In this document: one piece after another, positions 33,901 to 35,624 of the stretch | Layout: every line of letters begins with the position of its first letter | Numbering within the stretch: the first letter of the stretch is position 1 | Assembly: GCA_025769875.1 (NCBI GenBank) | Contig: JAGFNK010000534.1 | Coordinates: 1 to 35,624 of the forward strand | Source of the DNA: Russula earlei | Taxonomy: Eukaryota > Basidiomycota > Agaricomycetes > Russulales > Russulaceae | Length of the DNA stretch: 35,624 nucleotides | Direction: 5' to 3' | Notes under the pieces: generated by a model | Database searches by the model: none | What the model saw: only the letters and a program-made list of their open reading frames with translations | Told to the model about the DNA's origin: nothing | Made by a program: the position numbers and the translations under genes

Positions 33901-35624
33901 AGTATCCGAATAAGCAAAGGGGCACACACCGCTTTGTACCACTGCCCTGTACCAGGTAGTAGAAGTTAAGTTATTATAAGAAATGCTGTTGGTAATATTA
34001 TTAAGTGTAAACCAGCTAACACCATTATTGGTACTGTATTCCCATCTCAGTATGTTACCCAGGTAATAATTCAGTTGTACTGTACCACCATTGGTACCCA
34101 CACACACAGTTGCGGAACCATTGGTAACACCTGGTATAGTAGCCGGGTTTACATTGATCACCACTGAATCGCTGATCGCAGTACTGTTACATCCTGCTGC
34201 TGCTCCTAAAGAAGCAACCACCACCCGTATAGCAAACGTATCCTGCATGCCACTGAACAAATGTGTAGTACTATTATCAGCTACATCTATCCAAATACCA
34301 TCTGTAACAGGTTTAGGATTGTATTGCCATTTAAGAATAGTACCTGTATAACCACTGGCACCTGCTGAAACCAGGTCACCCGCACAGATCAATAAAGGAT
34401 TCGCTGTAACGGTAGCCTTTACCGGTTTATCATATACATTAACAAGAACGGTATCTTTTGTAGGCGTACAGTTATTGTCATTGCTGATTGTCCATTCCAG
34501 TGAGTATTGTCCGGATTTATTAAAGCTGAAAGTAGTATTAGGTTTAGTACCGTCTACAAATGCACCTGCGCCACCTGCTGGTTGCGCTGTAATTCTCCAC
34601 TGTCCTGTTTCAAATGGTCGGGCCACATTCAGGTTAGCACCCAATACAGTGCTGTTGTTGCTGGATACAGTAAAGTCGCACACCGTAATATCAGTGCCCG
34701 CATTCGCTGGTGTAATAGCCGGCCTGTTGATGATCACAACAGTATCTGTTGACTGGGGACAGCTACCCAATCCCGTAATCTTCCATACAAACGTATAAGT
34801 CGTATTACCTGTTAAACCGGTAGCAGTAGTACCAGGTGATGATGGTGTGGTAAAACTAACCGCTGGTGTACCTACCTGCACCCATACACCAGAACCGGTG
34901 GTAGGTGTATTACCTGCCAGGGTTACCGTTGTTTGGTTACATAATTTCTGGTCAGGGCCAGCATTCGATATAGTAGTAGGCTGTACTACTGTAATAGTAG
35001 TAGGCGCGGAATTAGCAGGGAAACATACCCCGCTCTGTACCACCGCCCTGTATAAAGTAGTAGCTGTTATATTGGTATAAGTAAGGGTAGTAGTGGTATT
35101 ATTGATCGCTATATAGCTATTGCCGTTGTCAATGGAATATTCCCAACGGATCACGCTGCCTACCTGTCCGGATAAAGTAACCGTACCTGTATTAGACCCC
35201 ATACAAACGGTGGCGGCACCTGCAGTGGTACCTCCAACCGTTTGAGGAGAAACAGCAATCGTAGAGGCTGCGGACGTATCATATTGCGGACAGGTCGCTT
35301 CATTTCCTGAACTAACAATTACCCTTACCAATACAGTATCAGTAAGGTTATTCAGGGTAATATAAGGTGTGGTAACGAGGCTGTCTACCCATATATTATC
35401 ATTGGTAGGCGCCTTGTTGATCTGCCATTTCTTAATAGTACCGATAAAGCTGGATGCATTCACCAGTACAGAAGTACCATAACAGGCAGAAGCACTGCTT
35501 GGAGCAGCTACCCCCGAAATTGGTTTAGGATATACATTGATGGTAATATCACTGGTGCTGGCAGGGCAACTGGCATCATTGCTAATAGTCCAGCGTAATT
35601 GATAAGTACCAATTGCATTATAAG
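9971..35624 (-). CDS. Giant repetitive T9SS type B adhesin-like surface protein (5' partial, about six frameshifts)
   Basis: The frame is open at the right edge, so the start lies outside. The stop is at 9971; over 8,500 residues are in the window. Order from N- to C-terminus: 20 visible copies of a ~367-residue four-domain unit (35624 to ~13800); two Ig-like domains with YQWQQS; one Cys-containing beta domain; eight PKD domains with WDFGDG-type motifs (~12960-10980); SprB-like domains with YSWSPLETLSCNTC and YQWSPLNG (~10980-10480); a final related domain; and the type B sorting domain. Composition is Thr/Ser/Asn/Val-rich and Lys-poor, as in secreted adhesins. The longest intact frame (27658-9971) codes for 5,895 residues. 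Single-base breaks lie at 27616-27618, ~27909, ~27965-27985, ~28671-28676, ~31005-31008 and 32028-32031; crossing each restores the repeat. The role in adhesion, gliding or cell contact is inferred from family and partner. No catalytic domain is visible. Confidence 0.93.
9974..10268 (-). other. T9SS type B C-terminal sorting domain of the giant protein
   Basis: The last ~95 residues match the gliding-motility-associated CHU_C-type domain. Visible landmarks are NTQVFIPNLFTPDHDGLND, then IKEIRLFRIFNRWGQVVFE, SGWDGSIGGKPAPVDVYVY and the closing YTYKGNVALVK. In known systems this domain directs outer-membrane export by the type IX machinery. Unlike type A CTDs it usually works with a PorP/SprF partner, which is the next gene. 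No core T9SS gene (gldK-N, sprA) is in the window. Confidence 0.95.
10980..12960 (-). other. Eight consecutive PKD domains in the giant protein
   Basis: Eight ~80-90-residue beta-sandwich domains are recognisable by their central motif: YQWNLGNG, YDWDFGDG, YTWDFGDG, VTWWFGDN, TTWDFGDG, IRWNFGDG, YLWNFGDG and YQWSFSNG, each followed by a typical xHxYxxxGxY or related strand. Most have a Cys early in the domain and one after the last strand. They form a stalk between the long tandem array and the sorting domain. Unlike the array they are divergent from one another, so they did not share its recent amplification. Confidence 0.85.
13800..35624 (-). repeat. Tandem array of ~1,101-bp coding units, 20 anchors in the window
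   Basis: I used the codons for the GSDTVC motif (plus-strand forms such as GTATCAGAACC) as an anchor. It recurs near 35205, 34101, 33000, 31897, 30802, 29700, 28602, 27499, 26395, 25295, 24195, 23093, 21992, 20888, 19790, 18687, 17585, 16484, 15387 and, degenerate, 14285. Spacings are 1095-1104 bases, so the frame is kept. Each unit encodes four domains: A (KWQYSTNNG...VQSGVC), B (NAGPDQQVCN...GNCQPSTDTV), C (ADITVCDF...WTISNGGGCPPST) and D (CAGG...DGIWIDV...LGCNS). The last unit has only A and B. The array continues beyond the right edge. Confidence 0.95.
16490..26410 (-). repeat. Higher-order repeat: three copies of a three-unit (~3.3 kb) block
   Basis: Within the array, unit-specific variants recur every third unit. 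The B-domain variant with VGAGNC or TGAGNC plus TDTM/SDTM (instead of GLGNCQPSTDTV) is encoded near 24850, 21545 and 18247. The C-domain variant QWAxYxxPAGS occurs in the units anchored at 26395, 23093 and 19790. The A-domain variant QVHNYxSTILKWQYSNNNG occurs in those at 24195, 20888 and 17585. Same-type anchors are 3302-3307 bases apart. The block order is kept three times over nine units. Confidence 0.88.

Noticed and set aside
11533..35080. Many open frames of 60-290 codons on the plus strand across the giant gene (for example 20877-21740).
   Set aside because: They recur at the 1.1-kb period as antisense shadows of the repeat, lack signal or domain features, and have compositions dictated by the complementary codons.
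13800..35624. Regularly spaced repeats considered as a CRISPR array.
   Set aside because: The period is ~1,101 bp, the repeats are coding and frame-preserving, and there are no short repeats with unique spacers or cas genes.
9971..35624. The giant protein as a polymorphic toxin or RTX-type toxin.
   Set aside because: There is no GGXGXD nonapeptide array, no Rhs/YD repeats and no C-terminal toxin domain; the C-terminus is a T9SS type B sorting domain.

Overview
The window reads as chromosomal DNA of a gliding-type Bacteroidota, most likely a Chitinophagaceae relative. The evidence is a C-terminal type IX secretion (T9SS) type B sorting domain, a PorP/SprF family protein beside it, signal peptides ending in AQ, a DUF3857/transglutaminase protein and an outer-membrane beta-barrel receptor of the Bacteroidota TonB type. 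The family placement is inference from protein style, not from a database match. Every supported gene is on the minus strand, so transcription runs from base 35624 towards base 1.

Region 1 (35624-9971) is one giant gene for a secreted, cell-surface, adhesin-like protein. It enters from beyond the right edge; at least 8,500 residues are in the window. From the right edge to about 13800 it is a tandem array of a ~1,101-bp (367-residue) unit, with 20 anchors visible. Each unit holds four ~90-residue Ig/PKD-like domains, each with two cysteines. Nine central units form a higher-order repeat of three units (~3,303 bp), itself present three times. Towards the C-terminus come two or three other Ig-like domains, eight PKD domains, SprB-like domains and the T9SS type B sorting domain.

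Region 2 (9890-5010) holds the PorP/SprF partner gene, then a ~1,250-residue TPR + beta-sandwich + DUF3857 + transglutaminase-like protein. It closes with a strong rho-independent terminator at 4946-4977. By analogy with SprB-SprF the PorP protein should serve secretion or display of the giant protein; whether the transglutaminase-like protein acts in the same system is open.

Region 3 (4517-5009) has no gene. Besides the terminator it holds a perfect 58-bp palindrome built from 11-bp phased units.

Region 4 (4516-1924) is a small ECF sigma factor / membrane anti-sigma-like / exported DUF4097-like gene set ending in a hairpin terminator at 1812-1843. Region 5 (1754-1) is the 5' part of an outer-membrane beta-barrel receptor whose 3' end lies outside the window.

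The window carries about 14 single-base frameshifts. Most sit in short homopolymers, and crossing each one recovers the expected protein family or repeat consensus. They are clustered at 1.5-7.8 kb and 27.6-32.1 kb and absent from 7.8-27.6 kb. I read them mainly as sequencing or assembly error, so the broken genes are annotated as single CDSs spanning the breaks.
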